Shown here: positions 1 to 7,262 of the stretch, in pieces
Layout: each line of letters opens with the position of its first letter
How positions within the stretch are numbered: the first letter of the stretch is position 1
Source of the DNA: an uncultured Lachnospiraceae bacterium
Lineage (GTDB): Bacteria > Bacillota > Clostridia > Lachnospirales > Lachnospiraceae
DNA length: 16,574 bases
NCBI GenBank assembly: GCA_937877165.1
Contig: CALEFO010000023.1
Span: forward strand, 1 to 16,574
Direction: 5' to 3'
The notes under the pieces: model-generated
Seen by the model: only the letters and a program-made list of their open reading frames with translations
Databases searched by the model: none
What the model was told of the DNA's origin: nothing
Translations under genes and position numbers: made by a program

Positions 1-917
1 AGGTGATTATGCCGAGCTATACGTTCTGCTCGACCGCGGATGCCTTCGTGCTGAGAGGAGCGGTGCCGGTGTTTGTAGACATTCGTCCGGATACCATGAA
101 TCTGGATGAGACGAAGATTGAGGATGCGATCACGGAGCGGACGCGTGTCATCGTTGCCGTTCATTACGCGGGGGTTGCCTGCGAGATGGATACCATTCTG
201 GAGATCGCAAGGCGTCACCATCTGATGGTGGTTGAGGATGCGGCCCAGGGTGTGATGAGCACCTATAAGGGAAGAGCCCTTGGCACCATTGGGGATTTCG
301 GCTGCTATTCCTTCCATGAGACGAAGAACTATTCGATGGGCGAGGGCGGTGCCATTCTGATCCAGGATCCGGACAGAGTGAATGAGGCGGAAATTCTTCG
401 CGAGAAGGGGACGAACCGCAGCCAGTTCTACCGCGGGCAGATCGACAAGTATACCTGGGTGGACTATGGAAGCTCCTTCCTTCCGAGTGAGCTGAACGCG
501 GCCTACCTGATGGCACAGCTGGACCGCGCGGATGAGATCAATGAGACGAGGCTTGCCCGCTGGGAGCAGTATTACCGTCTGCTGTCCCCTCTTGCCAAGG
601 AGGGAAGAATTGAGCTTCCGGTGATTCCGGAAGGGTGCGTTCACAATGCACATATGTTCTACATCAAGACGAAGGATCTGGAGGAACGGCAGGCCCTCAT
701 CGGGGCGCTGAGGGAGCAGGGGATTCTTGCAGTGTTTCATTACATCCCTCTTCATTCAAGTCCTGCGGGAAAGAAGTTCGGCCGCTTCCATGGAGAGGAT
801 CGATATACTACGAAGGAGAGCGAGAGGCTTCTTCGCCTTCCGATGTACTATTCACTGACGGAAGAGAATGTCAATGATGTTGTATCTGTGATTGAGAAAT
901 TCTATCGCAGCTGTTAA
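1..917 (+). CDS. wecE: dTDP-4-amino-4,6-dideoxygalactose transaminase (WecE/RffA-like), 5'-truncated by the window edge
   Basis: PLP-dependent sugar aminotransferase of the DegT/DnrJ/EryC1 family. WecE converts dTDP-4-keto-6-deoxyglucose to dTDP-4-amino-4,6-dideoxygalactose (Fuc4N) with glutamate as amino donor, in the cytoplasm. The visible 304 residues follow E. coli WecE as I remember it almost block by block: VIMPSYTF near the start, HYAGVACEMDTI, VVEDAAQGVMSTYKGRALG (the Asp that contacts the pyridine nitrogen, visible residue 79), SFHETKN with the Schiff-base lysine at visible residue 108, EKGTNRSQF, and HGEDRYTTKESERLLRLP near the C-terminus. The reading frame is open to base 1, so about 70 N-terminal residues lie outside the window; the GTG at 3 and ATG at 9 are internal codons. 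It ends in TAA at 915-917, 55 bases before the likely start of the next gene. The family call is firm; the exact substrate is inferred from similarity. Confidence 0.9.
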   Translation, partial: VIMPSYTFCSTADAFVLRGAVPVFVDIRPDTMNLDETKIEDAITERTRVIVAVHYAGVACEMDTILEIARRHHLMVVEDAAQGVMSTYKGRALGTIGDFGCYSFHETKNYSMGEGGAILIQDPDRVNEAEILREKGTNRSQFYRGQIDKYTWVDYGSSFLPSELNAAYLMAQLDRADEINETRLARWEQYYRLLSPLAKEGRIELPVIPEGCVHNAHMFYIKTKDLEERQALIGALREQGILAVFHYIPLHSSPAGKKFGRFHGEDRYTTKESERLLRLPMYYSLTEENVNDVVSVIEKFYRSC

Positions 918-928
918 ATGCTTTTATC

Positions 929-946
929 CCTCGCGAAGGCAAAATC
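929..946 (-). repeat. Inverted fragment related to the end of the 2979-3102 hairpin array
   Basis: Read on the minus strand, this 18-base stretch is GATTTTGCCTTCGCGAGG. It matches 3078-3095 on the plus strand at 16 of 18 positions; the two differing bases are adjacent, in the middle. It lies in the short gap between the wecE stop and the GGAGG at 949-953. Its CCTC (929-932) could pair with GAGG at 950-953. It may be a degenerate, inverted copy of the module. It is too short to be certain. Confidence 0.45.
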
Positions 947-948
947 AC

Positions 949-956
949 GGAGGTGG
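949..956 (+). promoter_or_regulatory. Shine-Dalgarno-like GGAGGTGG upstream of the GT-C-like gene
   Basis: Strong ribosome-binding-like sequence. The in-frame ATG of the downstream membrane protein (973) is 19 bases from the GGAGG core, which is unusually far. A TTG at 959 is ideally spaced but lies in another frame that stops at 1130-1132. The site therefore supports a start near here without settling it. Confidence 0.5.
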
Positions 957-972
957 TTTTGCAGAATGCGGC

Positions 973-2898
973 ATGCGTGTACCAGAAGAGACGATCGGAA
1001 GAACAGGAGCTGTCAATACGAAGACGGGAGCAGTCAGACAATCGAATACGGACAGAAGGACGGGGAAGGAAAGCAGGAGGCTTTGGAATGTCCTGCTTCC
1101 CTGTGTGCTCTGCGCGGTTGCGGCATTTCTGACAGGATGTGTGTGGACGTATTACTACGATCTCAACGATGATTCCCTGATGGCGGAGATCCTTGCGGGA
1201 AGCTACACAGGCGTTCCGGCGTTTCGGAATATCCAGAGTTATTTCCCGCTGACCGCGGTGCTGGGCGGATTGTACCGGATGGCAGCAGGCATAGACTGGT
1301 ATGGCCTTTTTCTTCTGGTGTGCCAGTTCGGATCCCTGGCCATTGTTCTCGGGCGGATTCTGAACAGGGAAGAGAGCAAACAAGCAGAAGTGCTCCGGAA
1401 AACGGGAGCTGTCCTGCTGGCACTTCTTGCTGCGGCTGGAGTTTTTCTGTATCATTTTGTCTTCCTTCAGTATTCTGTGACGGTCGGAATGATTGGCTCT
1501 GCGGCGGCATTCTGGTTTCTTACCATGGAGCCTGGAGAATCCCGGAAGGACTGGGCAGGGGAAATTCTTCCGCCGGTGCTGCTGATCGGTCTGGGATTTC
1601 TTCTTCGCTCGGAGATGATGATTTTCGTCGGACCGTTTGCCGCGCTTTCCTTTCTGATCCGGGCGCTGGAGCTTCCTCTTGGCAGGAAGAAGAAATTCCG
1701 ATTGATGGGCATTGTTCTTCTTCTTGTCCTTGCGGTGCTGGGGCTCGGGGAGCTCGGCAACCGGCTCGGCTACCGGTCCGCACAGTGGCAGGAGTTCAAC
1801 CGCTTTTTTGACGCAAGGACCCAGCTGTATGATTTCCAGAAGATTCCGGCCTACGAGGACAACGAGAGCATTTATGAGAGCATCGGTCTGAATGCGGAGG
1901 AGGCTGAGCTTATTTGGAACTACAATTTCGGGCTGGATGGAAACATTGATGCGGACAAACTGGAAGCTCTTGCGTCATATGCAAAGGGAAAAGCAGGGAG
2001 CGAGAAAAGTACGGGGACACGTCTTCGGGAGGCCCTCTGGGATTACCGCGCTTCGATGACGACAAACGCAGAAGAACCGTATCGGATGATTTCGCTGGTT
2101 CTCTATGGCACTGCCCTGATTCTTTCCGTTGGCGTTTTTTTGCGGAAATCGCTGGAGGAGGATGAGAAGGAAAACAATTCCGGCAGGTCCGCGCGCTTTT
2201 TCTTCCTGAGACAGGCGGGGTGGATTCTGATGCTGTTTGCCCTTCGGAGCGCGCTTTTCCTGTATCTGTATTACAATCATCGTCCGGTGGTCCGTCTGAC
2301 GCACAGCATTTATCTTGCGGAGGCGGTGATTCTTCTCTGGATGATCGCGAAGGCTCTTGAGGGAAGAAAGAAGGGAAGCATTGCCGTTTTCCTGCTGCTG
2401 TCGCTGGTATTTCTTGCTGCGGCGGGAATTCAGGTGCGGGAAATTACAGAGGAGCAGAACAGCCGCCTTGCAAAGAATGCGCCTTATGAGGAGTTTCTGG
2501 ATTACTGCAGGGAGCATCCGGAGAACGTCTATCTTACAGATGTTTATTCGACGGTGGACTTCTCTGATCCCCTTTTTGCGGCAGGAGGAAAGCCTGTCAA
2601 TTATGATCTGATGGGTGGCTGGGCGAGCAAAAGCCCGCTCGAGAGAGAAAAGCTGGAAAATCTGGGAGTCCTTCCACCGGAAACGGAAAATTGCAGTGAA
2701 AATGCAGGGAGCTTCGCAGGTGAAACGGCCCCTGCACTGGACGAAATTCTTCTTGCACATGAGAATGTATACGTGGCGGCAGAGACAGGAGCGGATCTTT
2801 CCTGGCTTACGGAATACTACGCCGCAAAGGGGCAGCAGGCTTCCGTGAAGGAAGAGGACCGCATCGGGAACGACTGGGTGATCTATTCTGTGGAGTGA
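973..2898 (+). CDS. Large polytopic membrane protein, GT-C glycosyltransferase-like
   Basis: I do not recognise a named family. The 641-residue protein has a basic N-terminus, a first membrane segment at about 38-58, then the acidic motif YDLNDD (63-67 holds D63, D66 and D67). Several more hydrophobic segments follow, then a soluble stretch in mid-protein (FNRFFDARTQLYDF and following), further membrane segments, and a soluble C-terminal region of about 130 residues. An acidic pair in the first outside loop followed by many helices and a soluble tail is the layout of GT-C enzymes, which use polyprenyl-phosphate sugars outside the membrane. The GtrB-like gene at 3662 would fit as donor maker. 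The frame is open from an ATG at 892 overlapping wecE, but that extension has no ribosome site and looks non-coding, so I chose ATG 973. Transferase activity is inference. Confidence 0.6.
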   Translation: MRVPEETIGRTGAVNTKTGAVRQSNTDRRTGKESRRLWNVLLPCVLCAVAAFLTGCVWTYYYDLNDDSLMAEILAGSYTGVPAFRNIQSYFPLTAVLGGLYRMAAGIDWYGLFLLVCQFGSLAIVLGRILNREESKQAEVLRKTGAVLLALLAAAGVFLYHFVFLQYSVTVGMIGSAAAFWFLTMEPGESRKDWAGEILPPVLLIGLGFLLRSEMMIFVGPFAALSFLIRALELPLGRKKKFRLMGIVLLLVLAVLGLGELGNRLGYRSAQWQEFNRFFDARTQLYDFQKIPAYEDNESIYESIGLNAEEAELIWNYNFGLDGNIDADKLEALASYAKGKAGSEKSTGTRLREALWDYRASMTTNAEEPYRMISLVLYGTALILSVGVFLRKSLEEDEKENNSGRSARFFFLRQAGWILMLFALRSALFLYLYYNHRPVVRLTHSIYLAEAVILLWMIAKALEGRKKGSIAVFLLLSLVFLAAAGIQVREITEEQNSRLAKNAPYEEFLDYCREHPENVYLTDVYSTVDFSDPLFAAGGKPVNYDLMGGWASKSPLEREKLENLGVLPPETENCSENAGSFAGETAPALDEILLAHENVYVAAETGADLSWLTEYYAAKGQQASVKEEDRIGNDWVIYSVE

Positions 2899-2978
2899 CC
2901 TGGTCAGAGTACAGGGTCACAATTGCAGCCGGTGCTGCCGCATTTGTCAAAAACGCATTCGGTAAAACCGCTGCAGTA

Positions 2979-3006
2979 GAAGATGTCTGATGACATCTTT
3001 TCCTGC
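2979..3006 (+). repeat. Hairpin repeat element, copy 1
   Basis: Perfect 8-bp stem AAGATGTC / GACATCTT with loop TGAT (2980-2999), extendable by G2979·U3000, followed by TTCCTGC. It matches 7235-7262 at 25 of 28 bases. T2986 pairs with A2993 here; the other copy has C and G at the equivalent positions, so the pair is kept by compensation. It lies 81 bases after the GT-C-like gene and begins the hairpin run leading to the GNAT gene. The stem followed by a short T run looks slightly terminator-like but is weak. Confidence 0.8.
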
Positions 3007-3007
3007 T

Positions 3008-3032
3008 CAGAGTGCCGCCAAGCGGCACTCTG
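3008..3032 (+). repeat. Perfect 11-bp hairpin
   Basis: Bases 3008-3018 are exactly complementary to 3022-3032 with a CAA loop. This is the most stable stem of the array. There is no T run after it (GTACACAAAG follows), so it is not an intrinsic terminator. Copy 2 has a shorter hairpin of different sequence at the corresponding place (7271-7285). Confidence 0.8.
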
Positions 3033-3039
3033 TACACAA

Positions 3040-3066
3040 AGAGAATTCGCCTTCGCGAAATTCTCT
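3040..3066 (+). repeat. Imperfect hairpin
   Basis: An 8-bp stem AGAGAATT / AATTCTCT (3040-3047 with 3059-3066) continues as a 3-bp CGC/GCG stem after a single bulged A (3058), with loop CTTC. It is the third major stem of the array upstream of the GNAT gene. Confidence 0.7.
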
Positions 3067-3082
3067 CTGGTATCGCGGATTT

Positions 3083-3097
3083 TGCCTCAGCGAGGTA
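3083..3097 (+). promoter_or_regulatory. Hairpin containing the ribosome-binding site of the GNAT gene
   Basis: TGCCTC (3083-3088) can pair with GAGGTA (3092-3097), with one G·U pair and loop AGC. GAGGT at 3092-3096 is the ribosome site for ATG 3103, six bases away. If formed, the hairpin would hide the site. The stem is short, so any effect on translation is inference. Confidence 0.5.
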
Positions 3098-3102
3098 TCA
3101 CA

Positions 3103-3675
3103 ATGGAGAAACAGAAAAAAATATATCTTGCAGAGGATGGGAATCTGAAAATGCGTCCACTGACGCTGGAGGATTCCCAGATCATCGTGGATTGGAGAAA
3201 CAATCCGAGGGTGCAAAGCCGCTACATTTACCGGGAAAAGTTTACTCTGGAAGGGCAGCAGCGCTATTTTCACGAGAAGGTGGAGTCCGGGAAGGTTGCG
3301 CAGTTTATTTTCTGTGAGGAGCGCAAATGCGGGGACGGAGCAAGGCTGGATGTTCCGATCGGCTGCGCCGTTCTGGATGATATTCATCCGCAGTACGCGG
3401 AGTGCGGTGACTGGATCGGCGAGGATTCGGCGATCGGAAAGGGGTACAGCGCGAGGATGATCCGGATGACCTGTGATTACGGCTTCCGTGTCCTCGGCCT
3501 TTCCGATATTGTCTGCCGGATTTTTGAAGACAATCCCGCTTCACGGAAGGGATATGAGCGGGCGGGATTCCGAATTGCAGGGATACTTCCCAGGGTGGAG
3601 TGCACCGACGGAGCGCATAAGGACATGTATTTCCTGAGACTTAAGAGAGAAGATTACGGCTATGAAGGAAAATAA
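3103..3675 (+). CDS. GNAT-family N-acetyltransferase (RimJ/RimL or PseH-like), likely amino-sugar acetyltransferase
   Basis: A 190-residue acetyl-CoA-dependent N-acetyltransferase. The N-terminal part has the LTLEDSQIIVDWRNNP stretch (21-35) that resembles RimJ/RimL and PseH-type sugar acetyltransferases. The acetyl-CoA loop is GEDSAIGKGYS (106-116), and the helix-turn NPASRKGYERAGF (144-156) is the usual C-terminal GNAT motif. ATG 3103 is chosen because GAGGT is six bases upstream and similarity begins there; an upstream in-frame ATG at 2983 lies in the hairpin repeat and is not credible. The gene overlaps the next by 14 bases. Given the WecE-like gene nearby, a reasonable role is N-acetylation of the 4-amino group of dTDP-Fuc4N, as WecD does, but the bacillosamine precursor from the right-hand genes is also possible. 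Family firm, substrate inferred. Confidence 0.8.
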   Translation: MEKQKKIYLAEDGNLKMRPLTLEDSQIIVDWRNNPRVQSRYIYREKFTLEGQQRYFHEKVESGKVAQFIFCEERKCGDGARLDVPIGCAVLDDIHPQYAECGDWIGEDSAIGKGYSARMIRMTCDYGFRVLGLSDIVCRIFEDNPASRKGYERAGFRIAGILPRVECTDGAHKDMYFLRLKREDYGYEGK

Positions 3676-4606
3676 GAAAATCAGCTTTGTGATTCCATGC
3701 TATCACTCGGAGAAAACACTTGCCGGTGTTGTAAAGGAAATTGACGATACAATGGCAGGATTGTCCTCCTATGTGTATGAGATTGTGATGGTCAATGACG
3801 GCTCCGGGAAGGAGACCTGGGAGGTCATCCAAACGCTTTGCAAGGAGAAGACAGAGCGCTTTGGAATCGACCTTGCCCGGAATTTCGGACAGCATGCGGC
3901 GCTGATGGCAGGGATCCGCCATACGACAGGGAATATCGTCGTCTGCCTGGATGATGATGGACAGACGCCCGCGGATGAGGTGGGAAAGCTTCTTGATGCG
4001 ATTCGGGAGGGTGCAGATGTCGCCTACGCAAGCTATGATCATAAGGAGCATTCCGCGTTCCGGAATTTTGGCAGCTGGGTCAATGAAAAGATGCTGGAGA
4101 AAATGCTGAACAAGCCTCATGATCTGTACGTGAGCAGCTATTTTGCGATGCGCCGGTTTGTCGCCGATGAGGTTCTCCGGTACCAGAATTCCTATCCCTA
4201 TCTTCTGGGACTGGTCCTTCGCACGACAAAGAATATCGTCAATGTGCCGGTGCATCACAGGAAGCGTGAGGTGGGAAGAAGCGGCTACACTCTGGGAAAG
4301 CTTCTTGCCCTCTGGATGAACGGCTTCACGGCCTTCTCCATCAAACCCCTTCGGATCGGGACGGCAATCGGAGCCTTCTGTGCGGCGCTTTCCTTTGTAT
4401 ATGCCATTTATACCATTGCGAAAAAACTGGTGAATCCAGCCGTTCCGGTCGGATTCTCCGCCCTGATGACGGCCATCATTTTCTTCGGAGGCATGACGAT
4501 GCTGATGCTGGGACTGGCAGGTGAGTACATCGGGAGAACCTATATTTCTGTCAACAGTGCGCCGCAGTATGTGATACGGGAAGAGACCGGAAAGGAAGAG
4601 CAGTAA
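3662..4606 (+). CDS. GT2 polyprenyl-phosphate glycosyltransferase (GtrB/ArnC/DPM1-like)
   Basis: A 314-residue family 2 glycosyltransferase that probably moves a sugar from a nucleotide donor to undecaprenyl phosphate on the inner face of the membrane. The GT-A domain spans about 6-225: VIPCYHSE (10-17), VNDGSGKETW (44-53), DLARNFGQHAALMAGI (70-85) and the metal-binding LDDDGQTP (96-103). A basic RKREVGRSGYTLGKL stretch (200-214) precedes two C-terminal membrane helices (about 232-255 and 264-290), the hallmark of GtrB-type enzymes. The start overlaps the end of the GNAT gene by 14 bases and the stop abuts the next start, so the three genes are translationally coupled. No GtrA-like flippase is in the window. 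The GT-C-like and DUF6020-like proteins are candidate users of the product. Confidence 0.88.
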   Translation: MKENKKISFVIPCYHSEKTLAGVVKEIDDTMAGLSSYVYEIVMVNDGSGKETWEVIQTLCKEKTERFGIDLARNFGQHAALMAGIRHTTGNIVVCLDDDGQTPADEVGKLLDAIREGADVAYASYDHKEHSAFRNFGSWVNEKMLEKMLNKPHDLYVSSYFAMRRFVADEVLRYQNSYPYLLGLVLRTTKNIVNVPVHHRKREVGRSGYTLGKLLALWMNGFTAFSIKPLRIGTAIGAFCAALSFVYAIYTIAKKLVNPAVPVGFSALMTAIIFFGGMTMLMLGLAGEYIGRTYISVNSAPQYVIREETGKEEQ

Positions 4607-7246
4607 ATGCTGAGAGCGGTAATACAGAAGAAACATGCGGTTTATGCGGGCCTTTTGATCGTCCTTTTGATCGCCCTTGCCACCATCTGGCCGATGCGGC
4701 TGTATCGGGAGGAGCACACATTTGCCTCCGGTCTCGATCCGGTTCAGGTCAGTGATGCGGTGACAGAGGATGAGGACGCCGGGGAGTACTTCACGGCGCA
4801 GTATGATCATCTGCAGACTCTGAAATTTTACGTGAGCTCCGTGCAGACGGGAAGCAAAGCACAGTTTCAGCTCTTTCACGTTCTGGAGAATGGTGCGATG
4901 GAGCTGACCGCCGAGGAAGAGGTGACGCTTCCGGACGAAGTTCCTGCCTATGCGACGGTCTTTGTAGACGCAGATCTTGTCCCGGGAGAAACCTATGTGT
5001 ACACGGTGCGGGGACTGGAGAAAAGCCGCTTCACGGTGGGCTTCGAATCGCAGGAGGGGGCCCTTGCCTCCGGAAAAGCACCGCTCTACCAGACAGGATT
5101 TTATCATGACAGTGGGATCGACGGAGCCGCGCTGAAGACGTCCCTTCAGTACCGGATTGCAGAGACGAAGGGGCCGTCGATGGTCCGCGGTCTTGGTTAT
5201 ACGGCGGTATTTGCAGCGGCCTTTGTCCTGGTGTTCCTTTTCTTCCGGAAGTTCCCGGAGCGGAATACGGTGACATCAGTGCTGCGGGCCATGCAGCTTG
5301 GGCTGACGCCGCCAGTCATTCTGGTGTTCGGGCTTGCTTTCCTTGCGGTCTGGCCGCTTAAGCTGTTCGATGGGAGAATACCGGATATTCTTATCTATGA
5401 AGCGGGTGTGCTTCTTGGCGGCGCTTGGTGTCTGTACGGTCTCTGGCACAGCCGGGAGGGGATTCCGGACCTTGTGAATGAATCCCTGGCCGGGAAAAAC
5501 ATCTGGCACTACGGGATCATCGCCTGCATCGCGCTGATGATAGGTAAAAGCGCGGATTACATGAATGCCACCAATGATTACATTCACGACACGGCAATGG
5601 CGTGGATTGTGGTGCTGATCTGTCTTATTACACTTCTGATGGGAGACATTGCTTCCAACTGCAATGTGAAGACGGCTGCTGTGACGGTGGTCAGTGCCTT
5701 GCTTGCGGTTCTTTACAGCGCACACAACTGGATTCCTGCTGCAGCGGATCCGGAGGCTGCCTGGAAGAATTCCGTGACAGTATCAAGAGCGGCTGCCTGC
5801 GCCGCAGCTGCGGTGGCAGTGACCTCACTTGTCTGCATGCTGGCGGACAGGATCCGGAGAAAGCAGAAGCCTCTTGCTGGTGTCCGGAAGGGACTCCTTA
5901 CCGTGGTCCTTCTTTTTACGGCCTGGATTCTGGTTTTCCGGAATACGAGACTCTGGACACCGCTTCTTGCGGGAATCTGGCTTCTGTTCTATCTGCGTTA
6001 TCGCTTCTGGACGGGGAAAGATCGTCTTCTGCAGGATCTGTGCGAGGGCATCCTTCTGGATTTTGCATTCAAGGTGGCCTACACCATGCTGCACCGGTAC
6101 TACCTTGCCTATATGTACAGCCGGTTTTCCATGCACTTTCACACGCCGACCGTGACAGCCTATTATCTTGTCATTGTCTGCGCAGCGGCGGTGACACTCT
6201 TTGTCCGGAAATTCCGGGGGTGCGCGGGGCTGGATCTTCGGGGGAAGCTTGCAAGGACCTGGAAGGAAGCCTTCTTCCTGGGGCTTGCGTGCTCTTATAT
6301 GGCCATGAGCCTTACACGGTCCGGCATTGGAATTCTTGCCCTGCTCCTTCTGATCGCAGCCTTCTATCTCGGCAATCTGGGGCCGGAGAGAAAACGCCTC
6401 GCCTTTCGTCTGAAAACCGGCGCAAAGACGCTTCTTGCCTTTCTTCTCATCATGGTGCTTACCTTCCCCGTGGCCTTCACCGGGCAGCGGGTGATTTCCA
6501 CGGTGTATGCGCATCCGCAGCGCTTTACAGAGCTTGAGCCGTATGATGACTGGGTTCTTCGCAATGTAACGTGGAACTGCACAGCGTTCATGAACATTGA
6601 AATTTTCATCCGGGACTTCGGCGACCGGATTCTGGGCGGTGAGATCGGATCAAAGATTTATTACGGCAATGAATGGAATGTCCCGCAGGGATATCGGACT
6701 GCGGACATCCGGCAAGGGTTGGAACCCGTGCAGGACGGCATGCTGGCCGCGGCAGATGCCGGAAGCGGCATACGGACTCTTGGAAAAATGCTGGGGCAGC
6801 CGGCTGCACCCATGCTCCTTGCCACACAGGCGGAACTCGAGGCGGGGTCCATTGATACGGGAGATGTCTCCAACGGAAGAATGGGCCTGTATCTTGCCTA
6901 TCTGAAGCAGCTGAACTGGACCGGACACGATGAAATGGGCGTTCAGCTGGAGAGCGGTGAGATTGCCGTGCATGCACACAATATCTTCCTGCAGACAGCA
7001 TATGACAGCGGAATTCCGGCAGGAGTGCTGCTTCTTGCTGTGGTTCTTCTTGTGTTCGGCGCAGCCTTCTCTTATGCGAAGAAACGGGGCAAACAGGACG
7101 AATATGCGCTTCTCCCCTTCCTCCTGGTGACCGGATTCGGGCTGACGGGCATGGTGGAGTGGATTTTCCACTTCAGCAATCCGTATACGATCGTGATGCT
7201 GTTCGCCATGGCACCGGTGCTGTTCCCTGCACTCGAAGATGCCTGA
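4607..7246 (+). CDS. Wzy / O-antigen ligase-like polytopic membrane protein with a large N-terminal extracytoplasmic domain
   Basis: An 879-residue membrane protein. One helix (about 11-31) is followed by a soluble stretch of about 160 residues with beta-rich character (for example LKFYVSSVQTGSKAQFQLF, 72-90). From about 196 onward the protein is mostly membrane helices. The polymerase/ligase signature is in the second half: LTRSG (569-573) opening a hydrophobic segment, a long outside loop at about 625-785, then VHAHNIFLQTAYDSGIPAG (H789, H791, N792), the H-x-H-N-x-F-L pattern of Wzy_C/WaaL proteins, with final helices behind. Such proteins polymerise undecaprenyl-linked repeat units or ligate glycans outside the membrane. 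ATG 4607 directly follows the TAA of the GT2 gene, with AAGGAAG about nine bases upstream. The stop codon lies in the loop of hairpin repeat copy 2. Polymerase and ligase cannot be distinguished here. Confidence 0.8.
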   Translation: MLRAVIQKKHAVYAGLLIVLLIALATIWPMRLYREEHTFASGLDPVQVSDAVTEDEDAGEYFTAQYDHLQTLKFYVSSVQTGSKAQFQLFHVLENGAMELTAEEEVTLPDEVPAYATVFVDADLVPGETYVYTVRGLEKSRFTVGFESQEGALASGKAPLYQTGFYHDSGIDGAALKTSLQYRIAETKGPSMVRGLGYTAVFAAAFVLVFLFFRKFPERNTVTSVLRAMQLGLTPPVILVFGLAFLAVWPLKLFDGRIPDILIYEAGVLLGGAWCLYGLWHSREGIPDLVNESLAGKNIWHYGIIACIALMIGKSADYMNATNDYIHDTAMAWIVVLICLITLLMGDIASNCNVKTAAVTVVSALLAVLYSAHNWIPAAADPEAAWKNSVTVSRAAACAAAAVAVTSLVCMLADRIRRKQKPLAGVRKGLLTVVLLFTAWILVFRNTRLWTPLLAGIWLLFYLRYRFWTGKDRLLQDLCEGILLDFAFKVAYTMLHRYYLAYMYSRFSMHFHTPTVTAYYLVIVCAAAVTLFVRKFRGCAGLDLRGKLARTWKEAFFLGLACSYMAMSLTRSGIGILALLLLIAAFYLGNLGPERKRLAFRLKTGAKTLLAFLLIMVLTFPVAFTGQRVISTVYAHPQRFTELEPYDDWVLRNVTWNCTAFMNIEIFIRDFGDRILGGEIGSKIYYGNEWNVPQGYRTADIRQGLEPVQDGMLAAADAGSGIRTLGKMLGQPAAPMLLATQAELEAGSIDTGDVSNGRMGLYLAYLKQLNWTGHDEMGVQLESGEIAVHAHNIFLQTAYDSGIPAGVLLLAVVLLVFGAAFSYAKKRGKQDEYALLPFLLVTGFGLTGMVEWIFHFSNPYTIVMLFAMAPVLFPALEDA

Positions 7247-7262
7247 TGGCATCTTCTCCTGC
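7235..7262 (+). repeat. Hairpin repeat element, copy 2
   Basis: Perfect 9-bp stem (7235-7243 with 7248-7256; core AAGATGCC / GGCATCTT) with the same TGAT loop as copy 1, followed by TCCTGC. It matches 2979-3006 at 25 of 28 bases, in the same orientation. C7242-G7249 replaces the T-A pair of copy 1. The TGA stop of the Wzy-like gene (7244-7246) lies in the loop, so the left arm encodes that protein's last residues. Confidence 0.8.

Larger units (their letters stand above)
2899..3102 (+). other. 204-base intergenic region packed with hairpins
   Basis: No separate gene is supported here. Consecutive short inverted repeats can be drawn: 2925-2938 (5 bp, loop CGGT), 2960-2970 (4 bp, loop AAA), 2979-3000, 3008-3032 (11 bp, loop CAA), 3040-3066 and 3083-3097, the last including the ribosome site of the next gene. 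The frame upstream of the GNAT start is open through most of it, from ATG 2983, but that ATG lacks a ribosome site and sits inside a hairpin stem. No convincing promoter pair was found. Confidence 0.75.

Noticed and set aside
892..972. Upstream start for the GT-C-like gene at ATG 892
   Set aside because: It would overlap wecE by 26 bases without a ribosome site, and the added residues lie across the inverted repeat fragment and look non-coding.
2944..2972. TTGTCA at 2944 as a -35 promoter box
   Set aside because: Bases at the proper distance (around 2967) do not resemble a -10 box.
2980..3003. Hairpin plus T run as an intrinsic terminator
   Set aside because: The stem is short and AT-rich, the T run is only four long and broken, and a related copy without the T run occurs at 7235. 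Partial attenuation cannot be excluded.
3641..5107. 488-codon open frame on the minus strand opposite the GT2 and Wzy-like genes
   Set aside because: It spans two genes with clear family motifs on the plus strand, its translation is rich in His, Arg and Cys with no recognisable domain, and it has no ribosome site. It is a shadow frame.
6756..6771. ATGCCG / CGGCAT hairpin with loop GAAG
   Set aside because: It lies within the Wzy-like coding sequence, superficially resembles the intergenic repeat but lacks the TGAT loop and flanks, and is readily explained by codon use.
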